Source: RGUW01 sp040399325
Lineage (GTDB): Bacteria; Cyanobacteriota; Cyanobacteriia; PCC-6307; Cyanobiaceae
Assembly: GCA_040399325.1 (NCBI GenBank)
Contig: JBBASJ010000001.1
Coordinates: forward strand, 62,001-126,000
Direction of reading: 5' to 3'
Length of the DNA stretch: 64,000 nt
The translations under genes were made by a program, and so were the position numbers. The notes under the pieces are model-generated. The model had not been told where the DNA came from. It saw nothing but the letters and a program-made list of their open reading frames with translations, and searched no databases. Shown one piece after another: positions 43,601-51,829 of this stretch (positions are counted from its first letter, which is position 1; each line of letters opens with the position of its first letter).

Positions 43601-44440
43601 GTGCGTGCAGCAGCAATCACAACCCAGGTCACTGGTCTCAATTAAGACATGTTCCAAGACTCATTGCAATTCTCATAGGAGACGCGTGCGCTATCCAGGA
43701 GCAGCCAAGGATTCGGGAGTCACGCATCACGCTGGAACACCGACCAGATTTCGTACTACAAGTCCCAGCCTGGACTTGTTTCAGGACTCGAAATGTGTCT
43801 CAGTCTTGCCAAGTGACACTCTTCATCAAGAGAGCGGAACGCTCCAGGCAACGCATCGCAGGCCATCTGCGGAGGGGCTTTTGTCCAAATCGCATGCGTC
43901 ACTGTGTCTACAGCAGGTACGCAATAGGGAAAAGCATTGTCGGCATTGACGTCTGAGGCGCGATGATCCACGCCTGGACATGCTCCATGGCCCATCGGAC
44001 ACGATGATCATTGGCTCAAAGCTGAATGCGGAGAAGCAGCCAGCATCCATCGCATCCGGCCAATAGGTCGGATGAAACAGACTCTGCACAAGCCGGGAGT
44101 CACGCGTATGGGATCGCTTCGTGGCAGAACCTGGGTTGCTGCAGCGCCCAGTGCCGTGCATAGCAATGCGGGACAGCACGGGTGTTTCAGATGAAATCAC
44201 CGATCCAGCAGCTTTTGCCCCCAATTGTCTAAAACGAGACTCATCAAAAGTCTCAAAACTGATCCAGACAAGAAAATCGCGACTTAATGATGGGCTCGTA
44301 GGCGGCCCATCACGATTCCGGTGCTGTCACGTCAACACCAGGCCATGCGCCCATGGACTCTCGCTCACCATGTTTTGCTGTGTCACGGGTCTCAATCTGG
44401 ACCATTCTGTGGTCTCGTCGCGTGTCGCACCCAAGACAAC
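43601..44440. other. Gene-free stretch of about 840 bases
   Basis: Between the apcD terminator and the J-domain gene no convincing gene is seen. Short frames on both strands (plus 43549-43956, plus 44121-44444, minus 43826-44224) have scattered Cys/His/Arg composition and no start context, so I do not call them. The sequence is visibly less G+C-rich than its surroundings. A 12-base word CGGGAGTCACGC occurs twice, at 43714-43725 and 44094-44105. A small RNA, a decayed gene or a regulatory region are possible; nothing specific is shown. Confidence 0.6.
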
Positions 44441-45451
44441 CTAGGCGGATCTGTACAGCTCCTTGAGCATCTGGTAGGCCTCATTAAGGCGACGCATCGA
44501 CTCGGCGCTTCCGCCAGAGTCTGGATGGTGTGACATCGCCTGCTCTCGGTAGGCCTCACGAATGTCCTTCAGCGTGAGGCGATGGCCAGGAGACGTGGGG
44601 AGGTTCAGCAGCTTCAAGGCACCATGAAGACTCATGGTGTGTTCCAGTGTTTCAAACGACATGCCTCGCTGGCGCTTTCTGAAGCGCTGCACAAACCGAC
44701 GAATCAGCGTCGGGATACGCAGACTCAGGGTTGAACTGCTGTACGGATCCTCCAGCAGGCCCGCCAGCACGATCACCCGTGCAAAGGTTGGAGCGGCGTC
44801 ATTCCATGACGGTGCCAGCTGCGACGCGATGCTCGAGGCCAGCGTCCAGGTAAAAGGACGACCTTCATTCTGATCGGAGTTCGGCCAGATGTCGCTTGAT
44901 AGCCAGGTCATGGCCGCTTCCAGCACCGCCTCGTTTGCCGGCTTGCCATACAGCTCATGCCAATGCCGCTGAACAGCATCCAGCGCTGTCTCAACAACGG
45001 AAGCGTCAACCAGCGAAAACATCTCCCGTTCAGCACGAGCCTGTGCATCTGAACGATTCAGCGACTGACGGAGTTGATCTGATTTGCGTCGCACAAATCC
45101 GGGAAGATCGATCCCTCCGCTCTCGCGGCTTCGCTGTCCCTCAGGTCCATGAGGGGCATCGACGAAATCAACGCCCAATCCACCATGCCCATGTTGTGCA
45201 ACCAGGACCAGGGCTCCAGATTCATCGAACAAGTCAGGCGTGTCAGGAGCAGATGATTCGTCGTGTTGCAGTTGTGGATCATCAGCCGGCGATTCTTCCG
45301 TGAGCAGTTCACCGAGCAGACGCTCCACGGTGTCACCCCTGCTGCGAAGCCCCCATTCGACGCGCAACCGATCGATGCCCTGAACGAGGTGTCTGGGCAA
45401 TTGCAATGTGATGCGACGCCGTTCGTTTGGTTCGGTCTCGGGGGTGCTCAC
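44441..45451 (-). CDS. Ribbon-helix-helix/J-domain fusion protein
   Basis: A 336-residue protein with two recognisable ends. The N-terminus (RRRITLQLPRHLVQGIDRLR, then GLRSRGDTVERLLGELL) looks like a ribbon-helix-helix DNA-binding unit. The C-terminus is a J domain: LTLKDIREAYREQAMSHHPD with the HPD triad and LNEAYQMLKELY. The middle (about residues 55-260) is unrecognised, with FARVIVLAGLLEDPYSSSTL. There are no G/F-rich or zinc-finger regions, so this is not a housekeeping DnaJ. A J domain normally recruits DnaK; a DNA-linked chaperone cofactor is inferred. GTG start, 16 bases downstream of the DUF3370 gene. Confidence 0.75.
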   Translation of the reverse strand: MSTPETEPNERRRITLQLPRHLVQGIDRLRVEWGLRSRGDTVERLLGELLTEESPADDPQLQHDESSAPDTPDLFDESGALVLVAQHGHGGLGVDFVDAPHGPEGQRSRESGGIDLPGFVRRKSDQLRQSLNRSDAQARAEREMFSLVDASVVETALDAVQRHWHELYGKPANEAVLEAAMTWLSSDIWPNSDQNEGRPFTWTLASSIASQLAPSWNDAAPTFARVIVLAGLLEDPYSSSTLSLRIPTLIRRFVQRFRKRQRGMSFETLEHTMSLHGALKLLNLPTSPGHRLTLKDIREAYREQAMSHHPDSGGSAESMRRLNEAYQMLKELYRSA

Positions 45452-45467
45452 AGTTGAAGTTCAGTTC

Positions 45468-47177
45468 TCAACGGGTCATCAGACCGCGGATGATTTCATT
45501 CTGAGCGTCAAGGGCCTGCTGATAACGATCAACCAGGGACTGGGTCCGGTTTGGGGCGTTGTTTGAGTCGGTGAGGGGTGGTGGTGCCATTGGAGCCACC
45601 CTCGCACCCATCGGTTGGGGCGTCGTGTCGCGATCAAGACCTGGCCCGTTCAGGCTTGGCGGTGGCAAAGGATCGGCCAAGGGTCCGACGCGTTGCATGC
45701 GTTCTGCAAGCGAATCGTCAAGCACAGGCTGATTGCCAACGCCTTCAACTGGCGGCAACGGTTGTAGGACAGATGGTTTGGCTGAAGGCTGACGGCGTGC
45801 CAATTCAAGATCGCGCTCCAGCTGACGCAGCCTTGCCAATTGTTGAGACGGTACAACACTCAACAGGTGACCAGGTGTTGCATCCGCGGGGTACACCAGA
45901 GTCAAACGTACGGGGTTGTCGACACCCGGGTTCAGGGAAAGACTGGTCAAGGGCAGACTCTGACCCGATCGCAGCACCACATGGAGCTCCTGCAGGCCAT
46001 TGTCAGAGCGTATCTGCATGGAGCCACGAAATGCGGTGAACTGTTTGCCGCCTATGGCTGAAGGATGACTCAGGACAAGTTCATGGGAACCCTCGCCTTT
46101 CAGATTGAGATCAACAACAAAACGAACGCCATAGGTGCCAACATTGTCTAGAGATGAATCGAGCATTCGAGACAACAACGGATTCACCTGAACCTCATTC
46201 GTGCCAAACGTGTGGCGATGTGTGCTTGTCAACGGCACATGCAAGGCCCCATCGGTCGACAGATTATGGGTAATGCTCGCCTGATACTCATCTCCGAGTG
46301 CAACACCGCCTACTCGCGAAAACACCTGACGGTTCTGGATCTCAGCAATGCGTTTCAAGTAGACACGACCTGGTGCCAATACTCCCTGATCCAGAACAGC
46401 CAGCAAATCCTCTGAAGTGCGTGGTTGTCGCGCAGCGACCACAGCCATCTGGAAGGGACCATCACTTTGTCCTCGCAAGAGCGCGTTGGCAATACCCAAG
46501 GCAGGCAAGTCTGTCTGAAACAGAACCCTGCGACTGTTGGGTGGCAGCGTGATGGTTTCACTGAGTCTGGAGTCGAGCCTGTTGCGCAGCATCTGCACCG
46601 CCGTCGCGTCTCCCGGACCCGTGTTCCATGGTCGGGGACCAAGAGGGCGAACGCCGTTCATGCTGTTGGCCAGATAGGGAGCCTCAAAACTGTTGCGCAC
46701 AGCTCCTGACATGAACCTGATGTGAACAGGTCGCGATGATGGGTTGATCAGAATCAATCCAATCGTCAATTCGGTGCGACGACTTGATGCTGAGATTCTG
46801 GCTCTGTATTGGGGAAAGTATTTGTGGTGGAGATGAACGCCAAAATCACCGTTAAATGTGTACTCGGAGTTGCGCAGACTTTGTCCGGTTTCTGTGCTGT
46901 ATGCAACTCCAGGCGCTGTGTTGATGAGAATGCCGGGTCCTTCGACTTCCTCCGGCTGATTGGAATGAAGTACCGGCAGGGTATTGAAGCGTCCATTCAG
47001 GGGCCTGGCCCGTTGCCCGCTCATCAAGGCCACATAGGCCCGGGCGCTGGTCTGCAGGCACAGAACCGGACCAGCAAAGCCCAACATCGTGCACAGAAGA
47101 AGTACCCACCTGCCCCGCCTGATGGTTCGCCTGTTGGCAGGGGGCCTTGGGTGCGGCTGGGCGTGTTTCATGGCCAT
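45468..47177 (-). CDS. DUF3370 family exported protein
   Basis: A 569-residue exported protein of the cyanobacterial DUF3370 family, recognised by RPLNGRFNTLPVLHSNQPEE and LHHKYFPQYRARISASS, then RPVHIRFMSGAVRNSFEAPYLA. A signal peptide (WVLLLCTMLGFAGPVLCLQ) comes after a basic stretch. The C-terminal 120 residues are Pro-rich and likely disordered. Function unknown. ATG 47177 and 47171 are the likely starts (a further ATG at 47195 exists). It is followed by the RHH/J-domain gene after 16 bases, so the two should be co-transcribed. Confidence 0.85.
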   Translation of the reverse strand: MAMKHAQPHPRPPANRRTIRRGRWVLLLCTMLGFAGPVLCLQTSARAYVALMSGQRARPLNGRFNTLPVLHSNQPEEVEGPGILINTAPGVAYSTETGQSLRNSEYTFNGDFGVHLHHKYFPQYRARISASSRRTELTIGLILINPSSRPVHIRFMSGAVRNSFEAPYLANSMNGVRPLGPRPWNTGPGDATAVQMLRNRLDSRLSETITLPPNSRRVLFQTDLPALGIANALLRGQSDGPFQMAVVAARQPRTSEDLLAVLDQGVLAPGRVYLKRIAEIQNRQVFSRVGGVALGDEYQASITHNLSTDGALHVPLTSTHRHTFGTNEVQVNPLLSRMLDSSLDNVGTYGVRFVVDLNLKGEGSHELVLSHPSAIGGKQFTAFRGSMQIRSDNGLQELHVVLRSGQSLPLTSLSLNPGVDNPVRLTLVYPADATPGHLLSVVPSQQLARLRQLERDLELARRQPSAKPSVLQPLPPVEGVGNQPVLDDSLAERMQRVGPLADPLPPPSLNGPGLDRDTTPQPMGARVAPMAPPPLTDSNNAPNRTQSLVDRYQQALDAQNEIIRGLMTR

Positions 47178-47223
47178 TTCTGGTGGTGGAAACACGACCC
47201 GCGCTCACCTGTTGAAGTTGCTA

Positions 47224-47238
47224 GAACCTCACAGGTTC
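47224..47238. promoter_or_regulatory. Palindrome in the DUF3370/small-gene divergent region
   Basis: GAACCT (47224-47229) and AGGTTC (47233-47238) form a perfect 6-3-6 dyad between the divergent DUF3370 start and the small lipoprotein-like gene. Placed in a 74-base divergent region it could bind a dimeric regulator. Function not shown. Confidence 0.4.
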
Positions 47239-47251
47239 CATCCAGTTTTAC

Positions 47252-47446
47252 ATGCTGCTGCCTTTTCTTGGGGGCTGCACCCACAGCACCTGCCCATCGG
47301 GCTCCTCGGCCTACCAGGCACGCAAGCTCAGGGTCCTGAACTCCTGGCGCGACAGCCTCGAGAGGCAGCTTGCAGCGCTCAACGCAACCATCAGCACCCT
47401 GGAGCAACAGATGGCGCGCGACGCGACTCAGAAGTCTCAATCCTGA
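47252..47446 (+). CDS. Small lipoprotein-like coiled-coil protein (candidate)
   Basis: A 64-residue frame: MLLPFLGGCTHSTC has a lipobox-like LGGC, and RKLRVLNSWRDSLERQLAAL with NATISTLEQQMAR forms a heptad-like coil. The hydrophobic leader is unusually short for a signal peptide, and an upstream in-frame stop (TAG) excludes a longer one. Its last 56 bases overlap the end of the convergent sigma gene. It may be a real small outer-membrane or thylakoid lipoprotein, or a chance frame. Confidence 0.5.
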   Translation: MLLPFLGGCTHSTCPSGSSAYQARKLRVLNSWRDSLERQLAALNATISTLEQQMARDATQKSQS

Positions 47447-48158
47447 AGGGAGCCTGTCTCAAGCGCCGCCTGAGGAGTTCGAGACCCTTGTGCAGGTCGC
47501 GTTGCACCGTCGGCGCACTCACCCCCAGCGCACTGGCCGTTCGCCGGTAGCTCCATCCCTTGAGGACGACATCAACGAGCACCTGGCGCTGTCGTGCACC
47601 GACCAGGTTGAGCATCTGCTCCAGCGAGCAGTCGTGCCAACCGGGGTTCAGCGCTGTTGGCACGTAGCTGCAAACCCCTGGTGACGGTGCTCCCGTTTCA
47701 GGCCATGGGGCTTCACCATGGCAGGCCTCTTCCCCCTGGGCCTGGAGCCACTCCAGCGAGACGGCCCGATTGAGCCGACTCCATTGCTGCAGTGCCAGAG
47801 CATCGTTCTGAGGGGTTGCCTCAGGGCATTCACCGGTGCAGTCCCGCTGATGCAGGCGTTCCGCCTGACGGCGCGGCAACCGCACGATCCAGGCATGGTC
47901 CCTGAGGTGGTGCAGGATCGCGCCGCGCACATGGGGTCTGGCAAAGCAGGAAAACGGTTTGTCGTTGCAGGGCCTGTAGCGCTGCGCTGCGTTGATCAGG
48001 CCCAGCAGGCCAACCTGCAGCAGATCATCCTGCGGTTCGGGACTGCAGCTCGCGTAGTGCCGGGCCAAGGCCCTGACCAGGGGCAGATGGGCCATGAGAC
48101 GCTCATCGGCCTGAGCAGAACGCCGCAGGCGTCGCCGGGAGGGCTGAGTTGAAGGCAT
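47391..48158 (-). CDS. Group 3-like (alternative) sigma factor
   Basis: RNA polymerase sigma factor of the SigF-like type, lacking region 1. Region 2: LMAHLPLVRALARHYA, then DDLLQVGLLGLINAAQRYRP and FSCFARPHVRGAILHHLRD. Region 4: LVGARQRQVLVDVVLKGWSY, RRTASALGVSAPTVQRDLHK (helix-turn-helix). Region 3 is short. The open frame starts at 48335 but the extra 59 residues look like shadow sequence; ATG 48158 is preferred (255 residues). It is the last gene of the run that includes spoIID, 22 bases after the ATP adenylyltransferase gene. Target genes unknown. Confidence 0.85.
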   Translation of the reverse strand: MPSTQPSRRRLRRSAQADERLMAHLPLVRALARHYASCSPEPQDDLLQVGLLGLINAAQRYRPCNDKPFSCFARPHVRGAILHHLRDHAWIVRLPRRQAERLHQRDCTGECPEATPQNDALALQQWSRLNRAVSLEWLQAQGEEACHGEAPWPETGAPSPGVCSYVPTALNPGWHDCSLEQMLNLVGARQRQVLVDVVLKGWSYRRTASALGVSAPTVQRDLHKGLELLRRRLRQAPFRIETSESRRAPSVAPGC

Positions 48159-48180
48159 GGAATGGCAGTCATGACTCCTA

Positions 48181-49053
48181 TCAGCTCGCTTCAGCACCAT
48201 GGTTTCCGTCAACCGTGAAACCACCGAGCACCGGTGCCGCGACCTGCCGCAGCAGGGACCAGGGTCCCTCCGCCTGCAGCCAGTCCAGGTCTGAGCCGAT
48301 GGTGGCGAGCAGGTAGCCAGCGAACCCGAGGGCATTGACGCTGAAACCCCGGCAATGCTCCCTGGTGCGCCTCACGGTGAGCATCCAGCGGTCCGTGAGC
48401 AGCAGGTTGTAGGGATGCTGTGGGGCGTTCTGCTGACCAGGCTGACCCAGGTGCAACCTGTTGCAGTGCTCCCGATAGAGCGCGGCGAGTCCCTCCGGGT
48501 TCAACGGCGCTGGGCAAGGGCTGATCGCACACCGCCAGGGTGCGGCTGTGGTGGCTGCGGGTTGATCCAGCATGGCTAGGTAGAACTCCTCCAGCGGACA
48601 GTTGCTCACCCGGCGACTGCGCGGCAGCAACTGGAGGTGCCGATGGGGTTGGCTGGCGCCTGCTGCGGGGCAACTGTTGAAGAACCAGAGCCCCTGGGTG
48701 TCGGCATGGACGGCGAGCAGAGCCTGCCAATCGGCCAGCTCCAACCAGCCTGACTGGGGCTTCCAGGTGGTGGGAATCACTAGCAGATGGCCCTGCTGCA
48801 CTGGATATTTGTTGAGCAGCACCACATGGCTTTCACCCAGCCGCGTGACCTCGAGAGCGGGGTCCCAGGGCAGGAAGGGATTCGGTTTCGGACCTTCAGC
48901 GTGCAGATGTTTGGGTGTGCGGCTCAGAAGCCGGCGCAACACGAACGGTTCGATGCCCAGATCCACCGTTTCGGTTGTCAACGGCACCAGGGCTCCGCTC
49001 GACGCGGCCCGGTCAGAGCAGGCCAGAGCCTGTCGCCACAGCGCTTCAGCCAC
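48181..49053 (-). CDS. ATP adenylyltransferase (Ap4A phosphorylase)-like
   Basis: HIT-superfamily protein, likely phosphorolysing Ap4A to ATP and ADP. The key GASQPHRHLQLLPRS matches the H-x-H-x of the Ap4A phosphorylase/HIT fold; NKYPVQQGHLLVIPTTWKPQ is the other family stretch, and a C-terminal domain (YREHCNRLHLGQPGQ) follows. The exact nucleotide specificity is not shown. The start is GTG 49053 (or 49056), overlapping the spoIID stop by a few bases; the frame opens further upstream at 49149. 290 residues. Confidence 0.83.
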   Translation of the reverse strand: MAEALWRQALACSDRAASSGALVPLTTETVDLGIEPFVLRRLLSRTPKHLHAEGPKPNPFLPWDPALEVTRLGESHVVLLNKYPVQQGHLLVIPTTWKPQSGWLELADWQALLAVHADTQGLWFFNSCPAAGASQPHRHLQLLPRSRRVSNCPLEEFYLAMLDQPAATTAAPWRCAISPCPAPLNPEGLAALYREHCNRLHLGQPGQQNAPQHPYNLLLTDRWMLTVRRTREHCRGFSVNALGFAGYLLATIGSDLDWLQAEGPWSLLRQVAAPVLGGFTVDGNHGAEAS

Positions 49054-50083
49054 CACCGGAACGCAACCTGGCCAGTGACGCGCCCGGGTAGTAGCGACCG
49101 AGAATGGCGTTGTAGCGATGGCCGTCTTCGGCCAGCTGGCGGGCCCCATGCTGGCTCATGCTGGCGCCCAGATGGCCATGGGCCTCGAGGCTGATCTGCC
49201 GATTGGCCGCGTACAGGCTCTCCACGATGGCGCCCTGATAGCTCAGGATCAGGCCCGCGGTGTGCTGGGCCGCCTTCAGGGTCCTGCTGTTGGCGGCTCT
49301 GAGGCCCGTGTAGGCCTGCCATCGGGTGGTGTCTCCCAGATGCCAATGGCGATTGGCGGGCCGTGCCATGTGCGCCAGGGCATAGGACCGTGCTGCCACA
49401 GCCTGGGCCATCAGCGCCTCCAGGGGCCAGGAGCTGGGCATTTCAGAGCCGACCACCGCGGCGATGTAGGACTCCAGGGCCAGGTGATTGATCACGCTGA
49501 CGCCGCCCGATGTCGGCAGGAGCCGCAGGCGGCCCGCATAGGAGCGCCCGTTGACCACGACGGCCTCGCGGGGTGTTGTGATCAGCCAGGCGTCGCCGGC
49601 AGCGGCCACCAGAGCGGTGTTCACCGACTCCCCCGCACTGCCCTGCTGCAACAGCTCCCCCGTGGAACGGCGAAGCTGCCACGCCCCTGTGGCGGTGAGC
49701 GACGCCTGCTGTCCCAGCGACAGCAGGGCTACCCGGATCTCCAGTGACAGCGGAGTGCCCCGTTCGGGTTCGCTGAGCACCACGGATCCACCACCATGGG
49801 GATCGACTGCGGTGCGCTTGGCCGGGCGTTGCGCCTGAACGGCGGCCAGAGAAGTGCGCCCCGGTTCTGCGAGCAGGGCCTCGATCAGCGGATCCGCCGA
49901 GCCGGACCCACCGTTGCCCGCACTGAACTGCTGAGCGGTGAACCCCATCGCAACGAGCAGAATCGCCGCAGGAGCACCGAACCACAGCGGCGGTTGGCGT
50001 GTCAGACAGGAGTGCAGAGCTGTCGCCAACGCGCGGCTGTTTCGCCTGAGCCAGCGGATTGGAGCTGAAGATGGCCGCTCCAC
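49046..50083 (-). CDS. spoIID: SpoIID/LytB domain protein
   Basis: Exported protein with the SpoIID/LytB amidase-enhancer domain: NHLALESYIAAVVGSEMPSS and WPLEALMAQAVAARSYALAH are the family core, followed by DTTRWQAYTGL. A hydrophobic N-terminal segment (APAAILLVAMGFTAQ) gives membrane anchoring. SpoIID in Bacilli degrades septal peptidoglycan; in non-sporulating cyanobacteria it probably works in normal wall remodelling. Its first 82 bases overlap the phzF end, so the true start may lie downstream, and its stop overlaps the adenylyltransferase start. 345 residues as read. Confidence 0.85.
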   Translation of the reverse strand: MERPSSAPIRWLRRNSRALATALHSCLTRQPPLWFGAPAAILLVAMGFTAQQFSAGNGGSGSADPLIEALLAEPGRTSLAAVQAQRPAKRTAVDPHGGGSVVLSEPERGTPLSLEIRVALLSLGQQASLTATGAWQLRRSTGELLQQGSAGESVNTALVAAAGDAWLITTPREAVVVNGRSYAGRLRLLPTSGGVSVINHLALESYIAAVVGSEMPSSWPLEALMAQAVAARSYALAHMARPANRHWHLGDTTRWQAYTGLRAANSRTLKAAQHTAGLILSYQGAIVESLYAANRQISLEAHGHLGASMSQHGARQLAEDGHRYNAILGRYYPGASLARLRSGGG

Positions 50084-50892
50084 AGCAGTGAACCCTTTCC
50101 CGACAGGCGAATCATGCCCGAGGACGCGGTTTCGCAGATCATGCCGCCGGGGCGGTCAGAACACTGCCAGCCCACCACCAGTTGGCGTCCGAGACGTCGC
50201 TGCCAGTAGGGCGCCACCAGGGCGTGGGCAGAACCGGTCACAGGATCCTCGGCGATGCCAAGACCGGGAGCGAAAAAGCGCAGTTGGTAATCGGCCTCGC
50301 GGCCGGCCACCAGGGGGAATGGCGTCGCCTCGGGTCTGGCCTGCATCAGCACCAGGCCAGCGGCTTCCGGGGGCTGGAGCGGGGGATGCGGCAGGGTGCT
50401 GAGGGCCGATTCAGGGGTGAGCAGGGCCGCGCTGTAGCCCATGGAACTGCGCCAGAAGCTCTCCACCGAGCAGCGCTGCTGCTGCAGCCACGACGTCAGC
50501 TCGGCTGGTGGCTGGGCGTCCTGCAGGGTGGCTGCCGGAAGCTCAATCTGGGCGAGTGCGCCGCTGAGGCCGACCGGCAATCGCCCGCTGCGTGTGCAGA
50601 ACACGGTGCCTGATGCGGCGTCGAGGCGTTCCCAATGCTGCAGGGCCAGCAGGGCGGCCAGGGTGGCGTGGCCACAGAGAGGGACCTCACAGGTCGGACT
50701 GAACCAACGCAGGCACCAGCGCCCGTCGAGGGCCACCAGGAAGGCCGTCTCTGACTGGTTGAGGCTGCGGGCCACCCCCTGCATCCACGCGTCACTGACG
50801 GGATGGGGCAAGGCGACCACGGCAGCTCCGTTGCCTTGGCAGGGCCTGTCACTGAAGGCCTCGATCAACACCGCGGGGATCCCTGCGCTCAT
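50002..50892 (-). CDS. PhzF-family isomerase/epimerase
   Basis: A 296-residue protein of the PhzF fold (diaminopimelate epimerase-like). N-terminal IEAFSDRPCQGNGAAVV, the catalytic Glu in SLNQSETAFLV, CGHATLAALLAL and DPVTGSAHALV are the signatures. The real substrate is unknown. Its ATG overlaps the gpsA stop (ATGA), and its tail overlaps spoIID by 82 bases. Confidence 0.88.
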   Translation of the reverse strand: MSAGIPAVLIEAFSDRPCQGNGAAVVALPHPVSDAWMQGVARSLNQSETAFLVALDGRWCLRWFSPTCEVPLCGHATLAALLALQHWERLDAASGTVFCTRSGRLPVGLSGALAQIELPAATLQDAQPPAELTSWLQQQRCSVESFWRSSMGYSAALLTPESALSTLPHPPLQPPEAAGLVLMQARPEATPFPLVAGREADYQLRFFAPGLGIAEDPVTGSAHALVAPYWQRRLGRQLVVGWQCSDRPGGMICETASSGMIRLSGKGSLLWSGHLQLQSAGSGETAARWRQLCTPV

Positions 50893-51812
50893 GGTCTGAC
50901 CTCGGCCTTCAGCTGGCGTCCCATCAAGGCCCGGACAGCCTCCTGGGGCGTTCTGCGGCCCTGGATGACCGCCGCCACCTGGTCGCAGATGGGCAGATGC
51001 CAGCCCTGCTGCTGAGCCAGGGCCAGGGCTGCTTCCACTGTGAAGCGTCCCTCGACCGTGGCACCGATGCTGGCCAGGGCCTCGGTGGTGCTCTGCCCTT
51101 CGGCCAGCAGCAGCCCAAAGCTGTAGTTGCGGCTCAGACGGCTGTTGGCGGTGGCCAGCAGGTCACCCATGCCAGCCAGTCCATAAAGGGTGGTGCTCTC
51201 ACCGCCGAGCCCTTCGACCACCTGGCCCATTTCGACAAGCCCACGACACAACAGGGAGGCCTTGGCGTTGGCGCCGAGGCACAGGCCATCACAGATGCCC
51301 GCTGCGATCGCAATCACGTTCTTGAGGGCTCCTGCCGCCTCACTGCCGATGGGGTCGTGATGGCGGTACAGCCTGAGGCACTCGCCGCTGAGGTGATGCT
51401 GCAGCCAGTGACTCAGATCTGGATCGCGGCTGGCCAGGGTGCTGGCGGCAGGCAGGCCCTGTTGCAGTTCGCTGGCCAGATTGGGCCCGCTCAGCACGGC
51501 CACTCGCACGCCGGCCGGCAGCCCCTGCTGCCACAACTGCGAGGCGGTCACCAGACGGTTCAGGTCAATTCCTTTGCTGCAGCTCAGCAGGGGCAGGCCC
51601 TGGGGCCATTGGGAAGCCAGCTCTCTGGCAAGGCTGGCCACGCCGGCCATGGCCACCGCCGAGACCACCAGATCGGCCTGCAGCAAGTCTCTCTGGGGCA
51701 GGCCTCCATCGCTGCGGGACCAACTGCACAGGTCATGACCCTGCGCCGCCCACAGGTCGATCAGGGTGCGCCCCCAGGCGCCCCGCCCCAGCACCGCGAT
51801 CCGCAAGCTCAT
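50889..51812 (-). CDS. gpsA: Glycerol-3-phosphate dehydrogenase [NAD(P)+]
   Basis: Makes glycerol-3-phosphate from DHAP for membrane lipids. The N-terminal Rossmann motif reads VLGRGAWGRTLIDL, then CSKGI, AALKNVIAIAAGICDGLCLG with the catalytic Lys, and GLAGMGDLLAT. The usual GxGxWG is present with Arg in the second place (GRGAWG). At 307 residues it is a little short. ATG 51812 is chosen (MSLRIAVLG), with ATG 51824 upstream possible. It is divergent from the SDR gene with only 17 bases between starts. Confidence 0.92.
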   Translation of the reverse strand: MSLRIAVLGRGAWGRTLIDLWAAQGHDLCSWSRSDGGLPQRDLLQADLVVSAVAMAGVASLARELASQWPQGLPLLSCSKGIDLNRLVTASQLWQQGLPAGVRVAVLSGPNLASELQQGLPAASTLASRDPDLSHWLQHHLSGECLRLYRHHDPIGSEAAGALKNVIAIAAGICDGLCLGANAKASLLCRGLVEMGQVVEGLGGESTTLYGLAGMGDLLATANSRLSRNYSFGLLLAEGQSTTEALASIGATVEGRFTVEAALALAQQQGWHLPICDQVAAVIQGRRTPQEAVRALMGRQLKAEVRP

Positions 51813-51829
51813 GGCTGCCATCATGCGCC

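Noticed and set aside
43549..43956. Plus-strand frame of 135 residues after apcD
   Set aside because: It starts within the apcD terminator, has scattered Cys/Arg composition and no family features.
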